Below the pieces are notes generated by a model. It made no database searches and was not told where the DNA came from. It saw only the letters and a program-made list of their open reading frames with translations. Shown one piece after another: positions 17,189-25,956 of a DNA stretch of 64,000 nucleotides. Each line of letters starts with the position of its first letter. Positions within the stretch are counted from its first letter, which is position 1. The stretch covers positions 1 through 64,000 of the forward strand of contig JAISUZ010000082.1 in NCBI GenBank assembly GCA_031271785.1. The letters run 5' to 3'. This DNA comes from Fibrobacter sp. GTDB taxonomy: Bacteria; Fibrobacterota; Fibrobacteria; Fibrobacterales; Fibrobacteraceae. Both the position numbers and the translations under genes were made by a program.

Positions 17189-20100
17189 ATGAGTTTCGTT
17201 CACCTTCAAGCTTGTTCCGAATTTTCCCTGCTAAAATCCGCTTGCCGTATTACTCGCGGGGTGGCGGCGTTTACTCAGGCTTCACTCGATGAGCAGCCGG
17301 CGGTGGCGATTACGGATCACGGGAATATGTTTGGGGTGCTTGAGTTTTACATGGAAGCGGCGAATGTTAATAAGGAACGGAAATCGAAAGGACTCCCTCC
17401 GGTGAAGCCGATTCTCGGATGCCAGGTTTATGTGGACTGGCCTTCTGCAAGTATTAAGGATGAGAAAACCTATCAGCGCTTAACGCTCCTTGCCGAGAAC
17501 AACGAAGGTTACCATAACCTGCTTAAAATCGTCAGTTACTGTTATGAAAAAAACGAACATTGGGCGGACCCTCCGGCGGTTCCTCTGCGATTTATCCGGG
17601 AAAAGGCAAAAGGGATTATCGCGCTCGCCGGGGAAGTCAACAGCCGCGTGGGGCAAGATATTATCGAAGGCCGCGATGCGAGCGCGCTTGATTTTTTAAA
17701 CGAAGTCTTTGAAATTTTCGGACGTGATCATTTGTTCTTAACCCTGCAGGATCACGGTCTTGAAACCGAACGTCAAGTGAACCGTTTTCTGGAAGCCTAT
17801 TCCAAAGAAAAAGGCTGTGCTCTTGTTGCCGTCAATAACGTTCATTATGCCAAAAGAGAAGATTACACCGCTTACAAAGCGCTGCGCTGTATCGGCTTAA
17901 AAAGAACTTTGCAGGATTATATCGACCCGTTTTGCCCGACGGATCAGTATTACTTTAAAACCGCCGACGAGATGAAAGCCCTTTTTCCGGATCACCCCGA
18001 AGCGATTGAAAATACGGTGAAGATTGCGGAGCGCTGCCATGTGGAAATCGAAACCGGCTGCGATGATAAATTCTGGCCGAAGTTCCGGTTTCCGGCTGAG
18101 TTCGACTCTGCCGACGATTATTTAGCGCACCTTTGCCATGAGTATATTTCTTCGCGGTATCCCGAGGTCACCGATGCGATCCGGGAACGGCTCGAAACGG
18201 AACTTGTCTGTATTCGTAAAATGAAAGTGGCCGGGTATCTCCTGATTGTTTGGGACTTTATTCGCTGGGCGCGCGAAAATGGGATTCCGGTAGGCCCCGG
18301 GCGCGGTTCGGCGGCAGGCTCCATGGTCACTTATATTATCGGGATTACCGATATTGACCCGCTTCGTTTTGACTTGCTTTTCGAACGTTTCTTGAATCCG
18401 GAACGCGTGAGCATGCCCGATATCGATACGGACTTTTCCGACCGGGACCGCTCCCGCGTGGTTCGTTATGTGACGGAAAAATACGGGGCGGATTGCGTGA
18501 CGCAGATTGTGACTTACGGCACTCTCGCCGCCAAAGCCGTGATTAAGGATGTGGGTCGTGTTTTGGGAATATCCAATTCCGATACGGATCAAATCACGAA
18601 AATGTTCCCCAAGGATTTGGGCGCGACACTTGAATATGCGTGGACCGGTAAAAATAAAAAAGGGGAACCGCTTCAGAATTACAGTCCTGAGAATCTCAGA
18701 AAGTTTATCGAGAGCCGGAAAATTTATCAGGAAATGTGGCACCTTGCGGAGCAGTTGGAAGGTTCCGCACGTCAAGTCGGGATTCATGCGGCCGCGGTGA
18801 TTATTGCGCCGAATCCGATGTCCGACCTCGCTCCGGTTTTTAAAACATCGAAAGACGAATTTCCGGCGATTATGTATGACAAGCATTACGCCGAAGAAAT
18901 CGGTCTTTTGAAAATGGACTTTCTCGGACTCCGTAACTTGTCGATTATTCAAGACACGGTGGAGATGGTCAAAAAAACGCGCGGTATCGAAATTGATATA
19001 GCGCACCTGAATTTGGAAGACCCCGAAACATTCCGTTTACTCAGCCGCGGGCTCACGGTAGGGGTGTTCCAGTTCGAATCTCCCGGCATGCAAAAGTATT
19101 TGAAGGAACTTTGTCCGGAACGTATCGAAGACTTGATAGCGATGAACGCCTTGTACCGCCCGGGGCCCATGGAACAGATTCCTCTTTTCATTAACCGCAA
19201 GCAGGGGAAAGATAAAGTCGATTGTTATCATGAAGACTTGAACGACGTTTTGGGCGAAACTTACGGCGTGATCGTTTATCAGGAACAGGTGATGCGTATC
19301 GCGCAGATTCTCGGCGGTTACACTCTGGGCGGCGCTGATAATATCCGGCGGATTATGGCAAAGAAAAAGGCCGCCGATATGGAAAAACTCGAACCGGAAT
19401 TTATCGGAAAATGTCTGGAACGCGGTTACGATAAAAGAATGGTGGAAACGATTTGGAGCGTGCTTCTGCCGTTCTGCGGTTACGCTTTTAACAAGAGTCA
19501 TGCCGCGGCTTACGCTTATGTGGCGTACCAAACGGCGTATTTGAAAACGCATTTCGGCCCCGAGTTTATGGCGGCTTCCATGAGTTCCGAAATTTCAAAT
19601 ACCGAAAATATGGTGAGCCTCATGCAGGAATGCAAAAAGATGGATATCCGGGTTTGCGCTCCGGATATTAACCGCTCGCAGGTTTTATTTTCCGTTAATG
19701 AAAAGGGCGAGATTCTTTACGGGCTCGCCGGTATCAAGAGCGTCGGTGTTTTGATTGTAGAAGACATTGTGGCCGAACGCGAACTCCACGGCGCTTATAA
19801 AGATTTATTTGATTTCTGCAAACGCATTTTTGAGTATCAGGCAAGTCTTGACGAAAAACGTCCGCCGCTTGCGAAAACGGCGCTGCAAAAATTGGTAATG
19901 GCGGGCGCTTTGGATTCGTTTCCGGGAAACCGCCCCACGCTTCTCGCTTCGGTGGATAAGGCGTTGAGTGTGGCGGCGCGCAGCCGGAATGAAAAAGATT
20001 TGGGACAAGTTTCCTTATTCGATTTGGGCGGCGGTCAGGATAAATTTGAGGTTGCCGGCTCGGAAGAACTGGAAGAAGCGCCGGAATGGACTTATATCGA

Positions 20101-20779
20101 ATGTTTGAATAAAGAGAGAGATGTTCTCGGAATGTGCCTTTCGGGGCACCCGCTGGATGAGTATCGCCCGGAATTACGCGGGCTCACGAATTGTTCTTTG
20201 GCGGAAAGCGAGATCGGAAACGAAGCTCTGCTCGGTAAGAACGTGACGGTCGGCGGCGTGATGACCGAGGTGCGCGCGATCAGCGGTACCTCGAGAAGAG
20301 ACGAACCGTTTACCTTCGGCGTCGGTACTTTGCAGGATTTTCAGGGCGAGGTTTCTCTTTTCTTTAAAGGCGATGTTTGGGAACGCGAGCGGGATCATAT
20401 CGGTATCGATGATTGCGTATTGATTTCGGGAAAAGTAGAACTGAACCGGCGCGACCAATCGTTACAAATTAATGTGGAACAGATCCTCACCTTTGAGCGG
20501 GCGCGCCGGAAACTTGTGAAGTTTATTCATGTGGAAGTTTTGCATTCGGCGCTTTCTCCGGAACGGCTTCAGGCGTTGAAAAAACAAATGCAGAATTTCG
20601 ATGCGATGGAAGGCGAAAACGAGTGTTACCTTGTGTTTCATTTGGAAGCGGCTTCGGGTTTTGAATATACGCTGCGTGAAAGGCGTTTCCCGGTTTCCTG
20701 CGCTCCCGATTTAATCGCCTGGCTTCAGGCCGAATTCGGATTTTTACAAGTGTGGGTTTCCAAGGAACCCCGGGGGTAA
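17189..20779 (+). CDS. dnaE: DNA polymerase III alpha subunit
   Basis: 1196 aa, the replicative polymerase. An N-terminal PHP domain (FVHLQACSEFSLL, AITDHGNMFG) is followed by the C-family polymerase core: GPGRGSAAGSMVTYIIGITDIDP and the metal-binding PDIDTDF at about residue 410. Next come the fingers (IHAAAVIIAP), the tandem helix-hairpin-helix region (AYAYVAYQTAYLKTHFGPEF) and a C-terminal OB fold (TVGGVMTEVRAI). Length is typical of DnaE1. It starts 7 bases after the previous gene and its 3' end overlaps the lpxB frame. Confidence 0.96.
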   Translation: MSFVHLQACSEFSLLKSACRITRGVAAFTQASLDEQPAVAITDHGNMFGVLEFYMEAANVNKERKSKGLPPVKPILGCQVYVDWPSASIKDEKTYQRLTLLAENNEGYHNLLKIVSYCYEKNEHWADPPAVPLRFIREKAKGIIALAGEVNSRVGQDIIEGRDASALDFLNEVFEIFGRDHLFLTLQDHGLETERQVNRFLEAYSKEKGCALVAVNNVHYAKREDYTAYKALRCIGLKRTLQDYIDPFCPTDQYYFKTADEMKALFPDHPEAIENTVKIAERCHVEIETGCDDKFWPKFRFPAEFDSADDYLAHLCHEYISSRYPEVTDAIRERLETELVCIRKMKVAGYLLIVWDFIRWARENGIPVGPGRGSAAGSMVTYIIGITDIDPLRFDLLFERFLNPERVSMPDIDTDFSDRDRSRVVRYVTEKYGADCVTQIVTYGTLAAKAVIKDVGRVLGISNSDTDQITKMFPKDLGATLEYAWTGKNKKGEPLQNYSPENLRKFIESRKIYQEMWHLAEQLEGSARQVGIHAAAVIIAPNPMSDLAPVFKTSKDEFPAIMYDKHYAEEIGLLKMDFLGLRNLSIIQDTVEMVKKTRGIEIDIAHLNLEDPETFRLLSRGLTVGVFQFESPGMQKYLKELCPERIEDLIAMNALYRPGPMEQIPLFINRKQGKDKVDCYHEDLNDVLGETYGVIVYQEQVMRIAQILGGYTLGGADNIRRIMAKKKAADMEKLEPEFIGKCLERGYDKRMVETIWSVLLPFCGYAFNKSHAAAYAYVAYQTAYLKTHFGPEFMAASMSSEISNTENMVSLMQECKKMDIRVCAPDINRSQVLFSVNEKGEILYGLAGIKSVGVLIVEDIVAERELHGAYKDLFDFCKRIFEYQASLDEKRPPLAKTALQKLVMAGALDSFPGNRPTLLASVDKALSVAARSRNEKDLGQVSLFDLGGGQDKFEVAGSEELEEAPEWTYIECLNKERDVLGMCLSGHPLDEYRPELRGLTNCSLAESEIGNEALLGKNVTVGGVMTEVRAISGTSRRDEPFTFGVGTLQDFQGEVSLFFKGDVWERERDHIGIDDCVLISGKVELNRRDQSLQINVEQILTFERARRKLVKFIHVEVLHSALSPERLQALKKQMQNFDAMEGENECYLVFHLEAASGFEYTLRERRFPVSCAPDLIAWLQAEFGFLQVWVSKEPRG

Positions 20780-21870
20780 CTCTGCGGAAGCAAATTCTTT
20801 TCTCCGCCGGGGAAGATTCCGGAGATATTCTCGGAGAAACCGCTGTTGCCGCGGCATTGGCGCTTGGGTTTCGCGCGGCAGGGGCAGGCGGCGCGCGCAT
20901 GAACGCTCAGGGTTTGGAGTCTTTGGTGCCTTACGAAGAACTTCCGGTCAGCGGATTTGGAGATGTTCTGCCGCGTTATTTTCGCTTAAAGAAACATTTA
21001 AAGACTTTGGAGTCGGCGTTAGCAAATCCGGAATGCAAAGCTTTTGTTGCCATTGATTACCCCGGTTTTAATATGAGGTTAAAAGCTCTCGCCGAGAAAC
21101 TCGGGAAACCGGTGTTCTATATTGCGCCGCCTCAGATTTGGGCATGGAAAGCGCATCGCGGCGCGCAGTTTCAAGGAACTCCATGCGCGGTGCTTTATTC
21201 TTTTGAAGAAGAAATTTATCGCCGGCACGGCGCTTTGGTTTCCAAATTGAATCATCCTTTTGAGCAATCCTCTGTTGACGTGAAATGGAATGCGAATTCC
21301 GGGCAAATCTTGTTTTTACCGGGAAGCCGTTTGAAGGCGGCGTTAAGGAATCTTTCTTTATATGTAAGTACGGCGCAGGCGATTTTTGAACGCGATTCCC
21401 GGATTAAAATTATTTTCGGCGTTTCCCGCGAAGCTTTGTATGCAAAACTCCGCGAAAAAATTCCTCCTTGTTTTTCCGTAGAGGTTTTACCGGCGGAAGC
21501 TCATGCCCGCGCTCTTTTTTTTGCGGAATGCCGGAGTGTTTTAGCGGTTCCCGGTACCGCTCATGCGGAAGCGTTTCTTTGCGGAGTGCCTTCTGTGGCG
21601 GCAAGCCGCGTGGAGTTACTTACTTATTTGTTGGGAAAAAAGTTTCTTAAAACGCCGTTTCTTACCGTACCGAATTTGGTGACGCAACAACCTTTGATTC
21701 CCGAACATTATATTCCGGCCGGGAAATCTTTTTCCGCATTGTCTCACCAAATCGCTGCCGAACTGGTTGATGTTTCCCCCGAATTTCAAGAAAGCGCTTC
21801 AAAATACCGCTTTCATTTTCAAGGAATTCCTCTCGAAAATTGGATTCGGGAACGGTTGGAGGTGTTGTGA
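20752..21870 (+). CDS. lpxB: Lipid-A-disaccharide synthase
   Basis: Up to 372 aa. LpxB joins UDP-diacylglucosamine and lipid X to make the lipid A disaccharide on the inner membrane face. Family marks are FSAGEDSGD near the start, DYPGFNMRLK, YIAPPQIWAWK and LPGSR, and the GTAHAEAFLCGVPSV nucleotide-sugar box. The start is uncertain: GTG 20752 overlaps dnaE by 28 bases, while a CTG at 20782 has GGGGG at a good distance and would begin just before KQILFSAGE. Last gene of the dinG-dnaE-lpxB group. Confidence 0.88.
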   Translation: MGFQGTPGVTLRKQILFSAGEDSGDILGETAVAAALALGFRAAGAGGARMNAQGLESLVPYEELPVSGFGDVLPRYFRLKKHLKTLESALANPECKAFVAIDYPGFNMRLKALAEKLGKPVFYIAPPQIWAWKAHRGAQFQGTPCAVLYSFEEEIYRRHGALVSKLNHPFEQSSVDVKWNANSGQILFLPGSRLKAALRNLSLYVSTAQAIFERDSRIKIIFGVSREALYAKLREKIPPCFSVEVLPAEAHARALFFAECRSVLAVPGTAHAEAFLCGVPSVAASRVELLTYLLGKKFLKTPFLTVPNLVTQQPLIPEHYIPAGKSFSALSHQIAAELVDVSPEFQESASKYRFHFQGIPLENWIRERLEVL

Positions 21871-21940
21871 TGGGGTTAGAAGGGGTGTTCGGGTTATGTT
21901 GGAATATATTCTTTTTTGAACCGGTTTTCTGGGGAGATTT

Positions 21941-21994
21941 GCACATCAATTAAGTTCAAGCGATCATGTAAAACTTTCCAAGTCTGCACCGCTG
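21941..21994 (+). repeat. Family G mini-element
   Basis: GCACATCAATTAAGTTC, then ATGTAAAACTTTCCAAGTC and CACCGCTGC. It aligns over its length with the units at 7161 and 7223. Confidence 0.6.
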
Positions 21995-22078
21995 CTTAGT
22001 GCGCCCCTGCATTTTATACCTAAAGAGAACCTCAATGCCATTTTTTACCCATGAGCGTTGGAACCGTGCGAACATTGC

Positions 22079-22253
22079 GTGAGGCAAGCGGAGGGCGGCG
22101 AAGCCGGTGTACAGCACCGACCGGAGGGTAGCCCGTAGCTACGCCGACCCGGCGCTTTAGAGTGGATATTCATTTGGATCCTCGGGTCAAGCCCGAAGAT
22201 GACATTGGGTTGCGCTTGTCCGTGATGAATTGGAATTGCGCCGGGGCACGCCC
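22079..22253 (+). repeat. Family A GC-rich element, copy 3, interrupted
   Basis: Starts GTGAGGCAAGCGGAGGG and ends GCGCCGGGGCACGCCC. The central GGCGC/GCGCC hairpin is split by about 80 bases holding a GGATCCTCGGGTCAAG palindrome (22175-22206). The 25 bases before it also match those before copy 1 (GGAACCGTGCGAACATTGC). Confidence 0.7.
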
Positions 22254-22264
22254 GGATTCTGATT

Positions 22265-24052
22265 TTAAGATTCTTTCCGGTAGCGGCCGAATTTTTGGCA
22301 GACGTCGCTGAGCGAGAGCCGCATGAGGGTGGGTTTTCCCGATGGCGATTCGGTCGGGTTTTCGGTGGTGAGCAGTTGTTCCATGAGGCTCATCATTTCT
22401 TTTTGAGAGAGGCTGTCGCCCGATTGGTAGGCGTTTCCGAGCGCCCACGCTTTGGCGAGCGTTTTCGCGGCGGGGTTCGCATCGAAATCGGATGAGGTTA
22501 AGTCGTCGAGAATTTCGTGCAGGGCGTCGATCGCGCGCGACAGCGGGAGTTCGCGCGGGATGCCGCGGAGCTGATAGGTTAAGATGCCGAACGGTTCCAA
22601 GTGAAATCCGAGGCTGCTGAGGTTTGTCAAGATGCTTTCGAGTAAAAGCGCTTCGACTTTGCCGAGTTCCAGGAGTTCGGGGAAGAGCAGTTCCTGCGTT
22701 TCGATACCGTGTCCTTCTTCAATGACGCGGAGGGCTTCTTCGTAGAGCACGCGTTGGTGTGCCGCCGCCTGATCGATAATCAGCAGGCCTTCGCTGTCTT
22801 CGCAGACAAGGAATGTTTTTCCGAATTGAATGAAGGTCGGCGTTAGGAATGTTTCGACTTTTGCCGGCGTTTCAAACGATTTGGGGGAGAGCGGTATGAC
22901 TTTTCCGAATTCGGGGAGCGAAAATAAATCCTGTTCGACTCCGGAATCCCATTCGGTTCTTTTTCTTTCCTGTACGGCGGGCGCGGGGACTATGGTTCTT
23001 TCGATTTCGGGATATTCCTGCGCGGCGAACGCCGAGAAATCTACGACCGGCGTTTCTTTGTGATCCGTGCGCTGCAGTGCGGCGCGTACGGCGCGGTGAA
23101 CGGCGAGGAATACGAGATTTTCATTGGCGAAGCGCACTTCTTTTTTGGCCGGGTGCACGTTTACATCGACTTCCTGCTCCGGTATGTCCAAAAAAAGTAC
23201 GGCGACGGGATAACCCTGTTTTCCGTATGGTTCGTAAGCTCTCGCGACGGCTTTGTTGATAATCGGGTTCCAAATGGGGCGGCGGTGCAGGTAATAAAAC
23301 TGATGTTTTTGTTTTCCTTTTTTTTCTTCCGCCGGAGATACGAACCCTGTGATTTTAATGCCGGATTCTTCGTATTCGACCGGTATGAGATTTTTGGCGA
23401 CGGCGCTTCCGATGGCTTCGGCGATCCGGTTTTTCAAGTCTCCGGCGGCTCCGGAGAATAGTTCGCGGTTGCCGCTGCGGTAATCGAAACGAACTTCCGG
23501 GCTTGCGATGGCGAGGCGGAGTATCGTATCGAGAATGCGCGAGCCTTCGAGCGCGTCGCTCCCGAGGAAGGTTCGGCGCACGGGCGTGTTGAAAAATAAA
23601 TCTTCTGCAAGAAACGAGGTTCCGGGTTTTCCGGCTTCTATGGTGCGTTCCAAAACGGTGCCGCCTTCCAAGCGAATGCGGTTTCCGACCTCCGCGCTTG
23701 CCGGGCGGGAATAGATGGCGAGGCGTGAGATCGCGGCAATGGAAGCGATCGCTTCCCCGCGGAAGCCGTTTGTTTTAATGCGGAATAAATCTTCCGCGGT
23801 GCGGAGTTTGGAGGTGGTGTGCCGCAAGTAACAAACGTCCAAGTCCGCTTTGCTCATGCCGGAGCCGTTATCGGTGACGCGGATGAGTTTTTTCCCTCCC
23901 TCTTCGATTTGAATTTCGATATGAGTGGCGTGTGCATCCAGCGCGTTTTCCAAAAGTTCCTTCACAACGGACGACGGGCGTTCAATAACTTCTCCCGCGG
24001 CAATTTGGTTGATGACGCTGTCCGGAAGGCTCTGAATGAGGGTGGAATTCAT
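22265..24052 (-). CDS. mutL: DNA mismatch repair protein MutL
   Basis: 595 aa. The N-terminal GHKL ATPase has INQIAAGEVIERPSSVVKELLENALDA, VTDNGSGM and GFRGEAIASI; the transducer domain has NVHPAKKEVRF. The C-terminal dimerisation domain contains DQAAAHQRVLYEE at about residue 425. In MutL homologs with nicking activity this motif reads DQHAxxE; here the His and the Glu are replaced by Ala and Gln, so intrinsic endonuclease activity is doubtful. MutL links MutS mismatch recognition to strand removal. Single gene, convergent with lpxB. Confidence 0.95.
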   Translation of the reverse strand: MNSTLIQSLPDSVINQIAAGEVIERPSSVVKELLENALDAHATHIEIQIEEGGKKLIRVTDNGSGMSKADLDVCYLRHTTSKLRTAEDLFRIKTNGFRGEAIASIAAISRLAIYSRPASAEVGNRIRLEGGTVLERTIEAGKPGTSFLAEDLFFNTPVRRTFLGSDALEGSRILDTILRLAIASPEVRFDYRSGNRELFSGAAGDLKNRIAEAIGSAVAKNLIPVEYEESGIKITGFVSPAEEKKGKQKHQFYYLHRRPIWNPIINKAVARAYEPYGKQGYPVAVLFLDIPEQEVDVNVHPAKKEVRFANENLVFLAVHRAVRAALQRTDHKETPVVDFSAFAAQEYPEIERTIVPAPAVQERKRTEWDSGVEQDLFSLPEFGKVIPLSPKSFETPAKVETFLTPTFIQFGKTFLVCEDSEGLLIIDQAAAHQRVLYEEALRVIEEGHGIETQELLFPELLELGKVEALLLESILTNLSSLGFHLEPFGILTYQLRGIPRELPLSRAIDALHEILDDLTSSDFDANPAAKTLAKAWALGNAYQSGDSLSQKEMMSLMEQLLTTENPTESPSGKPTLMRLSLSDVCQKFGRYRKES

Positions 24053-24148
24053 GCCCCCGAAATTAGAAAAAATGGTGTCTTTTTTCAGATTTTTACAGAT
24101 TTTTGCCTCCGATTTATTTTTTTCCGGGTTGCCGGCTTAAAAAAGAGC

Positions 24149-24154
24149 TATATT
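24149..24154 (+). promoter_or_regulatory. Possible -10 box of the small RNA
   Basis: TATATT, about 7 bases before the predicted RNA stem. The best upstream hexamer, TTGCCG (24129-24134), is only 14 bases away, so the -35 is weak. Confidence 0.4.
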
Positions 24155-24160
24155 GGGTTT

Positions 24161-24280
24161 TGAAAGGCAGTGAGAAGGTAAATCCTCAGACAACTCTATC
24201 ATTGCTCCCCTCCTGGTAAGTTCGGGGTTCTCGGTAACTGTCTTTCAATAAAGAGTCCGCTTAACGCGGGCTTTTTATTT
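24161..24280 (+). ncRNA. Candidate structured small RNA, class unknown
   Basis: A non-coding stretch between divergent mutL and the 24416 gene folds well on the plus strand. GAAAGGCAGT (24162-24171) pairs with ACTGTCTTTC (24237-24246) with one G-U pair. The helix continues as GAGAA with TTCTC across a GGTA bulge. Inside is a CCCC/GGGG hairpin (about 24207-24227). An intrinsic terminator follows at 24254-24280 and a TATATT box precedes it. No SRP RNA, 6S, tmRNA, RNase P or familiar riboswitch signature could be recognised. It could be a free small RNA or a leader of the downstream gene. Confidence 0.5.
24254..24280 (+). terminator. Intrinsic terminator of the small RNA
   Basis: AGTCCGC, a TTAAC loop and GCGGGCT, followed by TTTTTATTTTT. 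Confidence 0.75.
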
Positions 24281-24403
24281 TTAAAGCCGGAATTTATTTT
24301 TGCCGGAGTGTTGCTTGCGGCACTTTTCAGGTGATAAGGATTTCGTTTTTTTGCCGAATCGCAGGGATTTTCAAAAATTCGTGCAGGCGTTCTTTGCAAT
24401 AGT

Positions 24404-24409
24404 TATATT
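24404..24409 (+). promoter_or_regulatory. -10-like TATATT six bases before a start codon
   Basis: TATATT ends just before CCCCC and ATG 24416. If used as a -10 box, transcription would begin at or next to the start codon, giving a leaderless message. Confidence 0.35.
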
Positions 24410-24415
24410 TCCCCC

Positions 24416-25912
24416 ATGCGTTTTTTTTGCGGTTTGCTTTCGGCCCTATTTTTGAATGTTGCGTTTGCGCGCGAGTCGTTTACGGTGGGCACAGAGTTGA
24501 ATCTCGGGTTTTATGGGGCGCCGACGGCGCCTGAGTTTGCTCTGGATACGGTAGATCGTTACGGGGGGAATTGGCGCGGGCTTCAGATTCCGCTTTCTAC
24601 CGCGCGTTCTTATGAAAGAATTGATCCGTTTTTTGCAATTTTTTTAGAGGGCGCTTATAAAGACTTTCAAGTGCGTTTGGATTTTCCGCTCCGTAAAGAT
24701 TTGGAGGCGTGGTACGATGATAATCTCAAGACAAATGTTACATTGAACCCTTCAAACCTTGATATCAATGTGCCGCTTGAGGGTTTTGCGAAATGGGATT
24801 ACGGCGCGGGTTTTATTCAATTCGGGCGTTTTAAACCCGAACTCGGCCCTTCGCCGCATACGCTTGCGCTCGGAGGCGCTCCTTACCACGATGCGCTTTG
24901 GTGGAAGTTTGAACCCAATATTTTCCGTTATGATTTTTTATTCAGTTCTTTGAACGCTCATTTGCACGGGACGCCGGCAACTTTAGGGGCGGCTCCTCCC
25001 GAGGGTTCGGAAGCGTGGGAACAGGCGCACTGGAGCGTGGATAATCAGCGCAACCGGAGTTATACCGAGCCTTATAAGAATTTGGTTTATCACCGCCTCG
25101 GAGTAGAATTTTCGAGATTTTGGTTTTATGTGGTAGAGCAAAGCGTGATCGGCGGAAAGCAAGCGGAGTTCCGTACCATTAATCCGTTTATGTTTTGGCA
25201 TGATAATTTTGCGGCCGGTTACACGAAATCCAATGTGGTTCTTGAAATGGGAGCCCGTCCGATCCGCGGGAGCGCGTTTTACTGGCAGATGGCGATCGAA
25301 GAAGTGAAAAGTCCGGTAGGGGAAAAGGATGTGGATTCCCGCGGTATCGTGAGTTATCTTGTGGGGTATTCTCAAGAAATCCCGACGCAAAGATTCGGTG
25401 ATTTTAAATACCGTTTGGATTTGGTTTACACCGACCCGGCTTACGGGAACGAACGGCTACCGCTTTTGAAATACACGAGCCGGCGGATGTACCGCAGTAA
25501 TTACCGTGACCGTGAGGATGCCGATTTTGCGGATATGTATTTTGTGGATTATCCGCTTGGGTATGTCCGCGGTTCCGATGCGATCGATCTTTGGTTGACG
25601 ACCGGTTGGAAATACAAACAGCATGAAGTCTCTTTGGAACTCGCGTGGCTCCGTCAGGGTGACAAGGGAACGTATGCGGATTATGACGAAGCGCTTCAAT
25701 CTAAAAAGCCGCTTTCCGGGGTGGTGGAACGGCAGTATCTTGCCGATATCCTTTACTCTTACCGCCTGATGAATGCGTTTTCCGTGTTTGCGGGCGGCGG
25801 CGGGAGAAAGTACCGGAATTTGTCTCACGAGCAGGGAGAGAACGGGCAGGATTTTTGGTTTCGCGCCGGAGTGAAAGTTTCATTTTCTTATACGGTGGGT
25901 GCATCCGAATGA
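24416..25912 (+). CDS. Predicted outer-membrane beta-barrel protein, possibly Wzi-like
   Basis: 498 aa. Signal peptide at residues 1-18 (GLLSALFLNVAFA). The body has many alternating amphipathic strands ending in FRAGVKVSFSYTV, as expected of a large barrel. A central stretch, FGRFKPELGPSPHTLALGG followed by APYHDALWWKF and FLFSSLNAHL, recalls the capsule-assembly Wzi fold, where a glycine-proline loop precedes a pair of strands. It stands directly before ugd and the polysaccharide genes, which fits a surface-glycan role. The Wzi link is an inference; a generic porin remains possible. Confidence 0.6.
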   Translation: MRFFCGLLSALFLNVAFARESFTVGTELNLGFYGAPTAPEFALDTVDRYGGNWRGLQIPLSTARSYERIDPFFAIFLEGAYKDFQVRLDFPLRKDLEAWYDDNLKTNVTLNPSNLDINVPLEGFAKWDYGAGFIQFGRFKPELGPSPHTLALGGAPYHDALWWKFEPNIFRYDFLFSSLNAHLHGTPATLGAAPPEGSEAWEQAHWSVDNQRNRSYTEPYKNLVYHRLGVEFSRFWFYVVEQSVIGGKQAEFRTINPFMFWHDNFAAGYTKSNVVLEMGARPIRGSAFYWQMAIEEVKSPVGEKDVDSRGIVSYLVGYSQEIPTQRFGDFKYRLDLVYTDPAYGNERLPLLKYTSRRMYRSNYRDREDADFADMYFVDYPLGYVRGSDAIDLWLTTGWKYKQHEVSLELAWLRQGDKGTYADYDEALQSKKPLSGVVERQYLADILYSYRLMNAFSVFAGGGGRKYRNLSHEQGENGQDFWFRAGVKVSFSYTVGASE

Positions 25913-25956
25913 TTTTACTTTGTATCACAGGAATAAAAAGCTAATTTTGGTAAATT

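Larger units (their letters stand above)
21871..22264. other. Convergent gap between lpxB and mutL, repeats only
   Basis: No gene seen. It holds a family G copy (21941-21994) and a family A copy (22079-22253) with a nested GTCAT-type palindrome. Confidence 0.6.

Noticed and set aside
24161-24246. SRP (4.5S) RNA on either strand
   Set aside because: The conserved GGAA tetraloop and AGCAGC-type internal loop of SRP RNA are absent.
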